From the NCBI RefSeq assembly GCF_900105755.1, contig NZ_FNTQ01000001.1, positions 5,456,001 through 5,520,000 of the forward strand: a stretch of DNA of 64,000 nucleotides, written 5' to 3'. The translations under genes were made by a program, and so were the position numbers. Origin of the DNA: Streptomyces sp. Ag109_O5-10 (GTDB lineage: Bacteria; Actinomycetota; Actinomycetes; Streptomycetales; Streptomycetaceae). Shown piece by piece: positions 63,782 to 64,000 of the stretch. Position 1 is the stretch's first letter. Every line of letters starts with the position of its first letter. The notes beneath the pieces are model-generated. The model did no database searches. It was given only the letters and a program-made list of their open reading frames with translations, and was not told the DNA's origin.

Positions 63782-64000
63782 CTTTCGCTGCCATTGCGCC
63801 GTTCCTGCCCATACGGCAGGTCGGCGCCGTCGCTCTCGTGTCCCTCGGTGACACGTGTCGGTGCTGAAGCCGCCGAAGTCCTTCGGGAACCCGCACGGCC
63901 CGCCGTCCGGCACCCCGCGGCATCACGCCGAAGCCGAAGCCCCCTCGAGCCGTGCCGTGCCCTGCTGTCCCGCCGACACCCGCCCGCCCCGCTGCCGACG
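63782..64000. other. Window end, no gene recognised
   Basis: 219 bp after bldA. A small CTGCC/GGCAG stem lies at 63807-63822. The open frames here have no recognisable protein character. Confidence 0.5.

Overview
The window is a high-GC actinobacterial chromosome segment. Strong third-position G/C bias, frequent GTG starts and the gene order point to Streptomyces. The order eno-divIC-DUF501-ppx-ndh, the rpf pair with a c-di-AMP riboswitch, the tamR/tam pair, and a UUA-decoding tRNA-Leu identical in role to bldA match the conserved core of Streptomyces chromosomes. Most of the window is housekeeping. I see no prophage, insertion sequence, CRISPR array or replication origin.

Layout. 1-5 kb: the 3' part of galK, a GNAT acetyltransferase, a LuxR-type response regulator, four tandem copies of a ~106 bp intergenic repeat, the divergent tamR/tam pair, a VOC protein and a small CsbD protein. 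5-15 kb: a TetR regulator coupled to an acyl-CoA desaturase that carries an apparent one-base frameshift, then ppc, a membrane protein, and the pth-rplY-prs-glmU block with tRNA-Gln and a DNA-binding LAGLIDADG-like protein. 15.8-22.1 kb: an accessory-looking cluster with an orphan histidine kinase, a SUKH-3 protein, a YwqJ-type deaminase, a WHH-nuclease/SUKH-1 fusion, and a large Imm35/deaminase/SUKH-4 fusion that is also frameshifted. 22-29 kb: an ECF sigma factor with a reductase-like neighbour, a DivIVA-like coiled-coil protein, an ActP-type symporter with its DUF485 partner, and an MFS exporter. 29-37 kb: an ABC-FtsX module and mfd. 37-47 kb: a secreted HNH nuclease, an M48 protease operon whose leader is made of 14-nt repeats, an HTH-methylase-specificity fusion with an altered catalytic motif, a membrane protein with a Ser/Thr kinase, and a secreted DUF1906 protein. 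47-64 kb: a SurA-like lipoprotein, mazG, a P450, two Rpf muralytic enzymes, eno-divIC-DUF501-ppx, ndh with a Rex-type operator, cfa, a second ABC-FtsX module, and bldA.

How the genes work together. Central carbon and redox genes (galK, tam, ppc, eno, ndh) sit with envelope and development genes (rpfA, rpfC, divIC, cfa, bldA). Several regulatory sites are readable: paired palindromes at tamR/tam and at the desaturase operon, a sigma-B-like promoter before csbD, a Crp-like site plus c-di-AMP riboswitch before rpfA, a palindrome inside the eno promoter, and a Rex-like site before ndh. The most unusual content is the toxin/immunity-domain cluster at 17.1-22.1 kb. Its proteins carry deaminase or nuclease domains alongside SUKH or Imm35 immunity domains in single, apparently non-secreted polypeptides.
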